Assembly (NCBI GenBank): GCA_039964455.1
Contig: JBDVXK010000014.1
Span: forward strand, 19,976-83,975
Direction of reading: 5' to 3'
Length of the DNA: 64,000 nt
Source of the DNA: CALJFL01 sp039964455
GTDB lineage: Bacteria > Pseudomonadota > Gammaproteobacteria > Pseudomonadales > Halieaceae
Below, piece by piece: positions 19,141-26,957 of the stretch. Both the position numbers and the translations under genes were made by a program. The notes below the pieces were generated by a model. That model saw only the letters and a list, made by a program, of their open reading frames with translations. It did no database searches and had not been told where the DNA came from. Every line of letters starts with the position of its first letter. The stretch's first letter is position 1.

Positions 19141-19911
19141 TTATGGAGACGCTTGCAGGGCCCTGACAGAAGACTGTAACTGGGTAATGGTGGTGCTGAT
19201 CTGACGGCGGAAGGCGTTGATTGAGCCCACCCACTCCTCGTTTGCCGATACCCGCTGATTGAGCTTGGCGAGATCCGCATTAAGGCTGTTGAGGGTATCG
19301 GCCACACGCTCCACGTCTTCCTGGTTGGCCTGGGCGCTGATCATAAGACGCTCAAGATCGCCGGCGACACTCTTGAGCTTCACCATATCCTTGTTGAGCG
19401 CCGCGAGTTGCGCGGTGCTGTCCTTGTCGACCTTGGCCATGCCCGATAACTGACCGCCGTAGGCCTTACTGGATTTTTGCAAAGACGCAATATTGGCATT
19501 GCTCTTCTTGCGCGCGTCCCACAGCTTACGCACCTCGGTATCAATCATCTTGATCTGCGCGCCCATGGCGGCACTGGAGCGGTTTACGGTTTCGTCAGTG
19601 TCAGAGAGCAGGTCTTCCAGTGCACCAATACGCTTCTCGTAGCCAGTCATTGTGAGCCCCGCCTGCCGTAACTCCTCTTGCAGCTGCCAGGCCCAGGCGA
19701 CGGCGATAGCGGCAATCACCAATGAAGCAGTAATAAAAAGCCGCGCCCAAATACCGGCACCACTGTCGGAGTTGCGCCGTCCCGGTGTGCCGGAGCGTCC
19801 AGCGCCACCCTTGCCACCGGAGGCCTTACTGCGGCTGGCGGCAAAATGCGTTTCACTATCGCGCTTGGGCACAATAGCTGGAATGGGATCGAATTCGTCT
19901 CTACTAGGCAT
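19141..19911 (-). CDS. Unknown inner-membrane protein with a long coiled coil
   Basis: 256 residues, function not recognised. Residues 1-54 are a polar, Gly/Ser/Arg-rich cytoplasmic tail. One transmembrane helix follows (about 57-77, ARLFITASLVIAAIAVAWAW). The remainder is an alpha-helical region rich in Ala, Leu, Asp and Lys with heptad spacing, predicted coiled coil, ending near RRQISTTITQLQSSVRALQ. The expected topology is type II, with the coiled coil in the periplasm. It precedes the fumarase gene by 81 nt on the same strand, so it may be co-transcribed. A near-perfect -10 box lies 30 nt upstream. Confidence 0.75.
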   Translation of the reverse strand: MPSRDEFDPIPAIVPKRDSETHFAASRSKASGGKGGAGRSGTPGRRNSDSGAGIWARLFITASLVIAAIAVAWAWQLQEELRQAGLTMTGYEKRIGALEDLLSDTDETVNRSSAAMGAQIKMIDTEVRKLWDARKKSNANIASLQKSSKAYGGQLSGMAKVDKDSTAQLAALNKDMVKLKSVAGDLERLMISAQANQEDVERVADTLNSLNADLAKLNQRVSANEEWVGSINAFRRQISTTITQLQSSVRALQASP

Positions 19912-19941
19912 GGCTGACCAGTCTTGCTGCGTATTTGAATC

Positions 19942-19947
19942 ATTATA
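19942..19947 (-). promoter_or_regulatory. Candidate -10 box for the coiled-coil protein gene
   Basis: The minus strand reads TATAAT exactly here, 31 nt upstream of the ATG at 19911 and downstream of a terminator. No good -35 hexamer is seen at 16-18 nt spacing, so the promoter is only a candidate. Confidence 0.45.
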
Positions 19948-19971
19948 CAGACCGAGCTGATACGCAGAAAC

Positions 19972-19998
19972 AAAAAAGCCGGGCTAGGCCCGGCTTTG
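19972..19998 (-). terminator. Rho-independent terminator after the PuuD-like gene
   Basis: A seven-to-nine-bp GC-rich stem (minus strand AAAGCCGGGC, short loop, GCCCGGCTTT) is followed on the minus strand by a run of T. It starts about 18 nt after the stop codon at 20016 and so ends the transcript of the membrane protein gene. Confidence 0.85.
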
Positions 19999-20015
19999 GA
20001 TGGAGCGTTTTTACC

Positions 20016-20642
20016 TTACAGAAAGGCGAGCAATGCCCAGATGAGAGCCATCAGCGCAACACTGCAATGGATAACACCACGGACACTGGCCATAGGACCC
20101 ATCTTACCGACAAGGGCGTTAGCTTCCAGCGCAACAATAATCGCCAGGCAAGCACCCAAGCCAGTCATGCTGATGTCGGCAATATACAGGTGCTTGGAGC
20201 CAAGCATACCCAGCAACATAGGGCCGGAGAACAGCGTGTTGGTGCGCGAAGCGAGACCCGCTGCCGCCGCAGAAGAAGGCCCGTCGCCCTCTTTCATACC
20301 CAGAACAATCTGTTGCTTGGGCCAGATGACCAGCCAGACATTAAGGAACATGAACGTACCAGCCAATGCCCCCACCCAGATCAACGCACTGCCAACAAAA
20401 TTACTGAAGGCACCAACGTAGTGCAGCAGCACCAGGCCGGTCAGGAAGGTATACATCGCACCCCAGCGGAACCACCAAAGCGCCCGCGGAGCCAGCTTTT
20501 TCATGGCATCCGCTTTCGCGTCGGCCTCAGCTTCCTTGAAGTATTCTGTTTGTACAAAGTTGAAGTAATACAGCATGCCTATCCAGACAATACCCACTAC
20601 TACGTGCGCCCACCTAAAAATAAACTCGATTGCAGCTTCCAC
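20016..20642 (-). CDS. PuuD-like integral membrane protein without a cytochrome c domain
   Basis: 208 residues with about five to six hydrophobic segments. The start is a GTG at 20642 with AAGGAG upstream. The sequence resembles the membrane part of urate hydroxylase PuuD: FRWAHVVVGIVWIGMLYYFNFVQ at the N-terminus, LAPRALWWFRWGAMYTFLTG, and a His in RGVIHCSVA. Conserved His and Trp residues in the helices could bind haem. PuuD proper also has a C-terminal cytochrome c domain, which is absent here, and no urate genes are nearby. Urate oxidation is therefore not supported. It is better described as a standalone PuuD-N family membrane protein, possibly redox-linked. It lies between groEL and the coiled-coil gene, with terminators on both sides. 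Confidence 0.75.
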   Translation of the reverse strand: MEAAIEFIFRWAHVVVGIVWIGMLYYFNFVQTEYFKEAEADAKADAMKKLAPRALWWFRWGAMYTFLTGLVLLHYVGAFSNFVGSALIWVGALAGTFMFLNVWLVIWPKQQIVLGMKEGDGPSSAAAAGLASRTNTLFSGPMLLGMLGSKHLYIADISMTGLGACLAIIVALEANALVGKMGPMASVRGVIHCSVALMALIWALLAFL

Positions 20643-20708
20643 TGATCTCTCCTTGCGTTGTTATTTAATCTTTTGACATTGTACACCGTCTAAAAAAAAA
20701 CGGGACTC

Positions 20709-20740
20709 AAAAAAAACCCCACCAAAAGGTGGGGTCTTTT
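20709..20740 (-). terminator. Rho-independent terminator after groEL
   Basis: The minus strand reads ACCCCACC, a TTTT loop, GGTGGGGT, then a run of T. The stem is eight bp, about 20 nt after the groEL stop at 20757. Confidence 0.9.
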
Positions 20741-20756
20741 GTGCGAGGGGCTGCGC

Positions 20757-22409
20757 TTACATCATGCCGCCCATGCCGCCCATGCCGCCCATATCAGGCA
20801 TTGCAGGTGCACCGCCGCCGGCGCCGTCATCTGGTGCATCGGCAACCATCACTTCCGTGGTGATCATCAATGCGGCCACAGAACCAGCAGCCTGCAGAGC
20901 AGTACGGGTTACTTTGGCAGGATCGAGGATACCCATCTCGATCATGTCGCCATACTCGCCGCTAGCTGCGTTGTAACCGTAGTTACCTGTGCCTTCGCTC
21001 TTGACGTTGTTGAGTACTACAGAGGCCTCGTCACCAGCGTTGGCAACGATCTGACGCAGAGGACCTTCCATCGCACGCAGCGCCGCTGCAATACCGTGGT
21101 TCTGGTCTTCGTTGTCACCCTGGAGCTCGGTGATAGACTGGATGGCACGTACCAGAGCAACACCGCCACCGGCAACAACACCCTCTTCAACCGCAGCACG
21201 TGTTGCGTGCAGCGCGTCTTCAACACGAGCCTTCTTCTCTTTCATTTCGATCTCGGTGGCTGCGCCAACCTTGATTACAGCAACACCGCCGGCCAGCTTG
21301 GCCACGCGCTCTTGCAGCTTCTCACGATCGTAGTCAGAAGAGGTGTTTTCGATCTGAACACGGATCTCGCTAACGCGCGCCTGAATAGCAGCAGCGTCGC
21401 CGGCACCGTCGATGATAGTGCTGTTGTCCTTGTCCATGGTGATGCGCTTGGCGCTACCAAGGTGCTCCAGAGTCGCAGACTCAAGATCAAGACCAACTTC
21501 TTCAGAAATCACGGTGCCGCCGGTCAGGATAGCAATATCCTGCAGCATCGCCTTGCGACGATCACCAAAGCCAGGTGCCTTACAGGCAGCAACTTTTACG
21601 ATACCGCGCATGTTGTTAACAACCAGGGTTGCCAGCGCTTCGCCTTCAACGTCTTCAGCAACGATAACCAGCGGCTTGGAGGCCTTGGCAACCTGCTCAA
21701 GCAGCGGCAGCAGCTCACGGATGTTGGAGATTTTCTTGTCTACCAGCAGGATGAAAGGTGCTTCCTGATCACAGCTCATGCTGTCCTGGTTGTTGATGAA
21801 GTAAGGCGACAGGTAACCGCGGTCAAACTGCATGCCTTCAACAACGTCCAGCTCATTCTCGAGGCCAGAACCTTCTTCAACAGTGATAACGCCTTCCTTG
21901 CCAACTTTGTCCATAGCTTCGGCAATGATGTCACCGACCTGTGAATCGCTGTTGGCAGAGATGGTGCCTACCTGGGCAATAGCCTTGCTATCTTCACAGG
22001 GGATGGAGGCAGCCTGTACCTGCTGAACAGCAGCGGCGATTGCTTTGTCGATACCGCGCTTGAGGTCCATTGGGTTCATGCCAGCAGCCACTGACTTAAG
22101 GCCTTCGTTCAAGATGGACTGGGCCAATACGGTGGCTGTTGTAGTGCCGTCACCGGCAGCGTCAGACGCCTGGGAAGCAACTTCCTTGACCATCTGTGCG
22201 CCCATGTTCTCGAACTTGTCGTTTAGTTCTATTTCCTTCGCTACTGAAACGCCGTCTTTGGTAACGGTAGGTGCACCGAAAGACTTGTCCAGAATTACGT
22301 TGCGGCCCTTGGGCCCAAGTGTTGCTTTAACTGCATCAGCCAGCACGTTGACACCGGCCAGCATGCGGGAGCGAGCGTCGTCGCCAAATAATACTTCTTT
22401 AGAAGCCAT
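20757..22409 (-). CDS. groEL: Chaperonin GroEL (Hsp60)
   Basis: Tetradecameric ATP-dependent folding chamber subunit in the cytosol. 550 residues. Expected motifs include LGPKGRNVILDKSFGAPTVTKDG near the N-terminus, DGTTTATVLA for ATP binding, and the Met-Gly-Gly repeat tail (GGMGGMGGMM). It is the second gene of a groES-groEL operon, 54 nt after groES. Regulation: a CIRCE operator and sigma70-type promoter lie upstream of groES. A long plus-strand open frame over this gene is an antisense artefact. Confidence 0.99.
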   Translation of the reverse strand: MASKEVLFGDDARSRMLAGVNVLADAVKATLGPKGRNVILDKSFGAPTVTKDGVSVAKEIELNDKFENMGAQMVKEVASQASDAAGDGTTTATVLAQSILNEGLKSVAAGMNPMDLKRGIDKAIAAAVQQVQAASIPCEDSKAIAQVGTISANSDSQVGDIIAEAMDKVGKEGVITVEEGSGLENELDVVEGMQFDRGYLSPYFINNQDSMSCDQEAPFILLVDKKISNIRELLPLLEQVAKASKPLVIVAEDVEGEALATLVVNNMRGIVKVAACKAPGFGDRRKAMLQDIAILTGGTVISEEVGLDLESATLEHLGSAKRITMDKDNSTIIDGAGDAAAIQARVSEIRVQIENTSSDYDREKLQERVAKLAGGVAVIKVGAATEIEMKEKKARVEDALHATRAAVEEGVVAGGGVALVRAIQSITELQGDNEDQNHGIAAALRAMEGPLRQIVANAGDEASVVLNNVKSEGTGNYGYNAASGEYGDMIEMGILDPAKVTRTALQAAGSVAALMITTEVMVADAPDDGAGGGAPAMPDMGGMGGMGGMM

Positions 22410-22463
22410 GATCTATTCCTTCAAAACTCAATTCGTTAACAATTAGCGGGGTTAGCTGCTGCC

Positions 22464-22754
22464 TTAGTCGACAACCGCAAAGATCTCGCTCTCGCCCATG
22501 ATGATCAGCTCTTCGCCGTCAACTTCGATGGTGTTGCTACCGGCATACTGTCCGAAAACAACTGTGTCACCGACTTTTACAGCCAGCGCGCGGATCTCAC
22601 CGCTATCCAGGGCCTTGCCCTCGCCAACAGCGATTACTTCACCCTGATTGGGCTTCTCTTTGGCGGAACCGGGCAGAAGAATGCCACCGGCAGTGGTTTG
22701 CTCTTCTTCCTTGCGACGAACGACCACGCGGTCGTACAGCGGACGGATATTCAT
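22464..22754 (-). CDS. groES: Co-chaperonin GroES (Hsp10)
   Basis: Heptameric lid of the GroEL chamber. 96 residues. Typical blocks are MNIRPLYDRVVVRRKEEE, then the mobile loop TTAGGILLPGSAKEKP, then GEGK and the C-terminal LIIMGESEIFAV. First gene of the operon, with an 88-nt interval up to the CIRCE element. Confidence 0.99.
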   Translation of the reverse strand: MNIRPLYDRVVVRRKEEEQTTAGGILLPGSAKEKPNQGEVIAVGEGKALDSGEIRALAVKVGDTVVFGQYAGSNTIEVDGEELIIMGESEIFAVVD

Positions 22755-22842
22755 GGATGTTGCTCTCCTAGTAACGTTTTATCGGTCCCCTTACTGGGGC
22801 TGAACTATCTATGGGGGCTGGAAATAGGGATTCAAGCCCCGA

Positions 22843-22869
22843 TTAGCACTCTTTTTTCGAGAGTGCTAA
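22843..22869 (-). promoter_or_regulatory. CIRCE operator (HrcA-binding inverted repeat) of groESL
   Basis: TTAGCACTC, nine-nucleotide spacer, GAGTGCTAA: a perfect match to the CIRCE consensus, with both nine-base arms intact. It overlaps the downstream edge of the -10 box and the expected transcription start, so bound HrcA repressor would block transcription. HrcA itself is not encoded in this window. Confidence 0.97.
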
Positions 22870-22896
22870 TTCTAGTCAGGGAATGGCAGGAGTCAA
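22869..22896 (-). promoter_or_regulatory. sigma70-type promoter of groESL
   Basis: Minus strand: -35 TTGACT at 22891-22896, a 16-nt spacer, and -10 TAGAAT at 22869-22874. The CIRCE element abuts it. No sigma32-type -35/-10 pair was obvious, which fits control by HrcA. Confidence 0.8.
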
Positions 22897-22947
22897 GGCT
22901 TCGAAGGAAATCGATGAAAATTAGTTATTTACATTCAAAACAACGGC

Positions 22948-23373
22948 TTACGGCTTATCTTGAGGCTCCACTTCGATGAAATCGCCCTCTATAACCACAT
23001 GTTCCGTCTTATCTTGCTGCGGCACATAGGGCTCGGGCTGGGGGCCACCCAGCCAGACCACCAAACGACGCCGCAGGGGCCCGATCAACACGACAATCGC
23101 TGCGAAGTCAGATATGAGGCCGGGGATAAGCAGCAGGAGACCTGCCAGGCCCACCGCCATGTCATCCAGGAACAGTTGCTGGCCGAATATACGGCCTTCC
23201 TGGGTTTCTCGCAGGCGAGTAAACATCTCCATGCCCTGGTAGCGCAGCACCGCAATACCGGCCACGAAAGTCAGGAACACATATAACAGCGCGGTCAGGG
23301 CACTGGTTTCTATCCCCAACTGGATAAGGGTAGCCAGTTCCAGCCAGGGTAAAAGCATGATGAAAAAACGCAT
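22948..23373 (-). CDS. fxsA: FxsA family membrane protein
   Basis: Small inner-membrane protein of the FxsA family (in E. coli its overproduction relieves exclusion of phage T7 by F plasmids; its normal role is unclear). 141 residues. There is an N-terminal hydrophobic segment, FFIMLLPWLELATLIQLG, then LRYQGMEMFTRLRETQEGRI and the conserved hydrophobic hairpin DDMAVGLAGLLLLIPGLISDF. The C-terminus is a charged cytoplasmic tail. It is next to groES, as in E. coli and many relatives, but here the CIRCE promoter lies between them, so groESL is a separate transcript. Confidence 0.9.
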   Translation of the reverse strand: MRFFIMLLPWLELATLIQLGIETSALTALLYVFLTFVAGIAVLRYQGMEMFTRLRETQEGRIFGQQLFLDDMAVGLAGLLLLIPGLISDFAAIVVLIGPLRRRLVVWLGGPQPEPYVPQQDKTEHVVIEGDFIEVEPQDKP

Positions 23374-23434
23374 GGTGAGACTCTCCGTCTCTAATCAATA
23401 TGGGGATAATCCAGCAATTTACAAGGCGGCGCGC

Positions 23435-24490
23435 CTACCAGTCGTAATTCACACCGATTGACCATTTTTGGTCTTTCTTGTCCACCGCCGACTCTGCCGG
23501 CAAGTTGTCGTAGTCGTATTCTAACTGGACCACCGAGCTGAAGCGGCCGCCGATAGGATATTTGAAACCGGTTGTGCTAGTAAGCTCAAAATCCTCACCG
23601 CTGTCGAAACCCTGTAGCAATGCATGGCGATGAAAAAACTCCATACCTTGTTCATTGAAGCGCCAACCGAAATTCAGATTCCACAAAAAACCAGGAGTAG
23701 TTCGCTTTTGGCCGGTGGTGAAGCGCTCGTCAATGTAGTTGAACGTGCCCTTGGCCAACAGATTTACGTACGCAGTGTCGAGAAACTGATAACCCATGCC
23801 CAAACCCGCTGAGGTACGCTGATCCAGTTCACGAAACTCGTCCTCTTGATAGAACGCGTTACCGGTGGCGAACCACTGCTCGGTAAAGAACTGATCATAC
23901 TGATAGCTGGTCAGCCAAGCATTACGTGTGGTTTCGCTGTCTACACTCTCCTCCTCGTAGCGCAGTGCCAAGGTATGGCGAGACTCGATAAAACGGATCT
24001 CACTTCGAGCATGGACGTTATACTTGGTGATGTTGTTGTTACCTGACGAATCCTCGGCGGCCACAATCAGGCTGCCAGCCTGAGCCAATAATGGCGGTGG
24101 CTCGGTCAAGGTCTCACCTGCAGCAATAACCAGTTTCCAGCTACTGAGCGTCTGCACGCCTTCATCGCAGTGCAAAAGCTGCCGATTACGCTGCAAATAC
24201 ATCCAGCAATTATTAAGCTCCTTGCCGCTAATCTTCAAGTCGAACCGGTCGCCAGTCTCAATCCATTCTATGTGATGCTGCTGGACTGTAAGGTCTCCGA
24301 GAATCGCTGAACGCCAGTTGATCTTACCGTCTTCTATGCTCACCAAGGCGCCAGTGATAGACTCGCCGTCAGTGAAATGTAGCCTGTCGGCCTGAACGGT
24401 GCTGGCAAAAAGTACCGTCAGCAACAACACCATGACCGGCGCAGTAGTTGGCTTAATAATGGGAAAAGGTACGCTGATAAAAGCTTTCAT
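23435..24490 (-). CDS. DUF481/YdiY-like outer-membrane beta-barrel protein
   Basis: 351 residues with a signal peptide (hydrophobic about 18-34, ending VQA). The first part (about 36-85) contains short strands, such as LHFTDGESITGALVSIEDGKINW and GDLTVQQHHIEWI. The second half is a run of amphipathic strands ending in Tyr-Asp-Trp. That architecture and the DQRTSAGLGMGYQFLDT block fit DUF481, the family of the salt-induced protein YdiY. Location is inferred to be the outer membrane; ligand and role unknown. It is divergent from the alkyltransferase-like gene, with 33 nt between the starts. Confidence 0.78.
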   Translation of the reverse strand: MKAFISVPFPIIKPTTAPVMVLLLTVLFASTVQADRLHFTDGESITGALVSIEDGKINWRSAILGDLTVQQHHIEWIETGDRFDLKISGKELNNCWMYLQRNRQLLHCDEGVQTLSSWKLVIAAGETLTEPPPLLAQAGSLIVAAEDSSGNNNITKYNVHARSEIRFIESRHTLALRYEEESVDSETTRNAWLTSYQYDQFFTEQWFATGNAFYQEDEFRELDQRTSAGLGMGYQFLDTAYVNLLAKGTFNYIDERFTTGQKRTTPGFLWNLNFGWRFNEQGMEFFHRHALLQGFDSGEDFELTSTTGFKYPIGGRFSSVVQLEYDYDNLPAESAVDKKDQKWSIGVNYDW

Positions 24491-24523
24491 AATATCGATT
24501 GGGGCGACAACGCCCGGTTTTCT

Positions 24524-24844
24524 GTGTCGTTAAAAGATCCGGATATCAACCAGCGCATCTGGCAAGTTGTGGCACTGATTCCCAAGGGCAAGGTCGCCAC
24601 CTACGGGGAGGTCGCGCGCCAGGCAGGTATGCCCGGTGCAGCGCGGCGGGTGGGCCGCTCCCTGAAGGATCTACCGGAGGGAAGTCGCATTCCCTGGCAC
24701 CGGGTTATCAATGCCCAGGGACGCATCTCTCTTCCTCCGGGCTCGGCGTCGCAGTATACCCAAAGAGAACGACTGGAGGCAGAGGGCGTGGTGTTTCGGG
24801 CGAATAAAACCGTGGATCTTGGGCGGTTTGGGTGGCTCGCCTAG
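24524..24844 (+). CDS. Alkyltransferase-like (ATL) DNA-repair protein
   Basis: Homologue of the DNA-binding half of O6-alkylguanine-DNA alkyltransferase, in which the acceptor Cys is replaced by Trp. The active-site motif reads PWHRVI where MGMT has PCHRVI. 106 residues from a GTG. Helix-turn-helix residues are in GKVATYGEVARQAGMPGAARRVGRSL. Known ATL proteins bind O6-alkylguanine, bend the DNA and hand it to nucleotide excision repair; they do not transfer the alkyl group. It is the only complete plus-strand gene in the window. Its end overlaps that of the convergent AmpG-type gene by 4 nt. Confidence 0.9.
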   Translation: MSLKDPDINQRIWQVVALIPKGKVATYGEVARQAGMPGAARRVGRSLKDLPEGSRIPWHRVINAQGRISLPPGSASQYTQRERLEAEGVVFRANKTVDLGRFGWLA

Positions 24845-26145
24845 TCGGTTTGCGAATTCTGCTCCGGCATTTCACCATTGCGCCAGGGTGCAACCCAGAT
24901 CAGTAAAATCATCCCCGGTATGGCCAGTACCGCGCAGAGCAGGAAAAAATTCACCCAGCCTGTTTGCTCGACAATAATCCCGGTGCTGGCATTCGCAAAC
25001 GTGCGGGGCAGCGATGCCAAGGCCGTAAACAAGGCAAATTGCGTTGCCGCAAAAACCTTACTGGTTTCCCGAGCGATAAACGCGGTAAATGCGGCAGTCC
25101 CCATGCCCACACCCAGGTATTCAAAACTGATCACTGCCGCCAACAGCCAAACGACATCACCTGCACTCGCCAACACCGCAAAGCCCAGAATACTCAACAA
25201 TTGCACCACGCCGAACAACCAGAGCGAGCGATTAATCCCAAGGCGAATCATCACTATGCCGCCCAGTAATCCACCGATTATCGCGGGCCATAAAGCCGCA
25301 TGTTTAGCGACCAAGCCGATCTGTGTTTTGGTAAACCCCATATCCAAATAGAACGGTGTGGCTAATGCGGTCGCCATGTTGTCGCCAATTTTATAAAGAA
25401 ACATAAAACCCAGAACCAACAGCAGGCCACGCCATCCCTTACGCTGTAAATACTCGGCAAATGGAGCAACCACGGCAGCACGCAGCCCCATAACAGGTGG
25501 CAACTCCGTCTCTGGTTCCTTGATGACCAGCGTCAGAATAATACCCACCGCCATAAACGCACCGGTTATCCAGAACACCGTCGACCAGGGCAAAATATCG
25601 GCAAGTATCAGCGCCAGAGAGCCTGGCACCAGGCTAGAAATTCGATAAGCCTGCACATGGACAGAGTTTCCCAGACCGAGCTCAGCATCGGGCAAAATCT
25701 CACGCCGATAGGCGTCCAGCACTATATCCTGGCTGGCACTGAAAAAAGCTACAGCCACGGCGACCCATGCGATCAACCAGGTTGATTGCGCAGGCTGATA
25801 GGCGCCCATCAAGCCAATCGAAACAAGCAGGGCAATCTGACAGAGAATCATCCATCCCCTGCGCCGCCCCAGAAAAGGCGGCACCCAACGGTCCATCAAA
25901 GGTGCCCATAGAAACTTCCAGGTGTACGGTATTCCCACTAAAGCAAAGAGCCCTATCTCTGCCAGTGACACGCCTTCGTCACGCAACCAGGCTGGGACCA
26001 GTTGCAGTAACACATACAAAGGCATGCCGGATGCAAAGCCGGTGAAGACACAAATCAGGATGCGGCGGTTGAAAACCGACTGCCGCCAGTTGCTTTGAGC
26101 ACTATCCAAGAATCGACGCTCTGTATTCGGCCAAAAACCGCTCAC
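24841..26145 (-). CDS. ampG: AmpG-type major facilitator permease
   Basis: Inner-membrane MFS transporter. AmpG takes up anhydromuropeptides for cell-wall recycling. 434 residues, about twelve helices. Diagnostic segments are TGFASGMPLYVLLQLVPAWLRDEGVSLAEIG, WAPLMDRWVPPFLGRRRGWM and ASQDIVLDAYRREIL. The start is uncertain: the frame opens with a GTG at 26145, which overlaps the upstream sulfotransferase by 44 nt and has no ribosome binding site. A TTG at 26109 would shorten the overlap to 8 nt. AmpG is the closest function I recognise, but the substrate could differ. Confidence 0.85.
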   Translation of the reverse strand: MSGFWPNTERRFLDSAQSNWRQSVFNRRILICVFTGFASGMPLYVLLQLVPAWLRDEGVSLAEIGLFALVGIPYTWKFLWAPLMDRWVPPFLGRRRGWMILCQIALLVSIGLMGAYQPAQSTWLIAWVAVAVAFFSASQDIVLDAYRREILPDAELGLGNSVHVQAYRISSLVPGSLALILADILPWSTVFWITGAFMAVGIILTLVIKEPETELPPVMGLRAAVVAPFAEYLQRKGWRGLLLVLGFMFLYKIGDNMATALATPFYLDMGFTKTQIGLVAKHAALWPAIIGGLLGGIVMIRLGINRSLWLFGVVQLLSILGFAVLASAGDVVWLLAAVISFEYLGVGMGTAAFTAFIARETSKVFAATQFALFTALASLPRTFANASTGIIVEQTGWVNFFLLCAVLAIPGMILLIWVAPWRNGEMPEQNSQTD

Positions 26146-26884
26146 GAAATTCCGTGTTGCGGCTACCGCGCTGCACCCGCGTCGCGACCTTGCCCTGGTC
26201 GATATTCGCCTCCTCTACGCCCAGGTACGCCGCCAGAGCTTGCGCGCCTGCGAGAGGGTTATCGGCGAAGTCTTCATACACTATTCGGTAGGGCGTAATG
26301 CCAAAGACCGCACAGAAAGACCTCATCGCCACATAGCGTTGAGATAGCATTTGCACCTGTAACCGGATGCGGTCAAAGTCGTAGATTGGATCAGGATTGA
26401 GCCCGGCAGCCTGATCACTGCGCCACTGCTTGCTTTGTCCTGCGAAGTACATCGAAATCGCCTGGGCGACAACATCACGACGCTCTATCAGTACCCAGCG
26501 CACATCAGGATAACAGTGGGGAATGACGCGAGCACGCATAAGCATCAGGGCCTGATCGACCGATGCTTTCATACCAAATATTTTGTCACCCTTGGCGTGT
26601 TCACGCTGCACTCTTTGCAGGTATGCAGGGAACGATTTGTCGCCATATTTGCGCATCATTTCGGTGACATACTTGTAATTCAAGGGCTCTCCGAACCCAC
26701 CAAAAAATGGAGAGGCCCGCATATACTCCGAGATTAACGAAGAGCCGGAGCGGTTGCTGAACAACATAATACATACGGGTTCGGCATAAGGTGCTGTGTC
26801 GGCCGGCAATGCGAACGGCTCGCAGAAATCGCGCAACTTTTCCTCATGTGGCCCCATCTGCTCGAGCAGGAATTTCACACTCAT
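26102..26884 (-). CDS. Stf0-type sulfotransferase
   Basis: Predicted PAPS-dependent sulfotransferase. 260 residues. The 5'-phosphosulfate loop is FSNRSGSSLISEYM (about 41-54). The middle block WVLIERRDVVAQAISMYFAGQSKQW matches the Stf0 family, whose known member sulfates trehalose in mycobacteria. The 3'-phosphate-binding region is YRIVYEDFADNP. It is cytosolic, with no signal or membrane segment. A 73-nt gap separates it from the next sulfotransferase-like gene, and its end overlaps the AmpG-type gene. The acceptor is unknown; a glycan or glycolipid precursor is likely given the neighbouring glycosyltransferase. Confidence 0.82.
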   Translation of the reverse strand: MSVKFLLEQMGPHEEKLRDFCEPFALPADTAPYAEPVCIMLFSNRSGSSLISEYMRASPFFGGFGEPLNYKYVTEMMRKYGDKSFPAYLQRVQREHAKGDKIFGMKASVDQALMLMRARVIPHCYPDVRWVLIERRDVVAQAISMYFAGQSKQWRSDQAAGLNPDPIYDFDRIRLQVQMLSQRYVAMRSFCAVFGITPYRIVYEDFADNPLAGAQALAAYLGVEEANIDQGKVATRVQRGSRNTEFRERFLAEYRASILG

Positions 26885-26957
26885 GTCTCAGGACTATCCA
26901 TGTCGCCTATGCAGTGCGCATACACGGAGCAACTGCAGATATTCTTCACTTTTGCAA

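Noticed and set aside
20739..21944. A 401-codon open frame on the plus strand across groEL
   Set aside because: It lies antisense to a certain groEL gene, has no recognisable domain or ribosome site, and reads as a mirror of a GC-biased coding frame.
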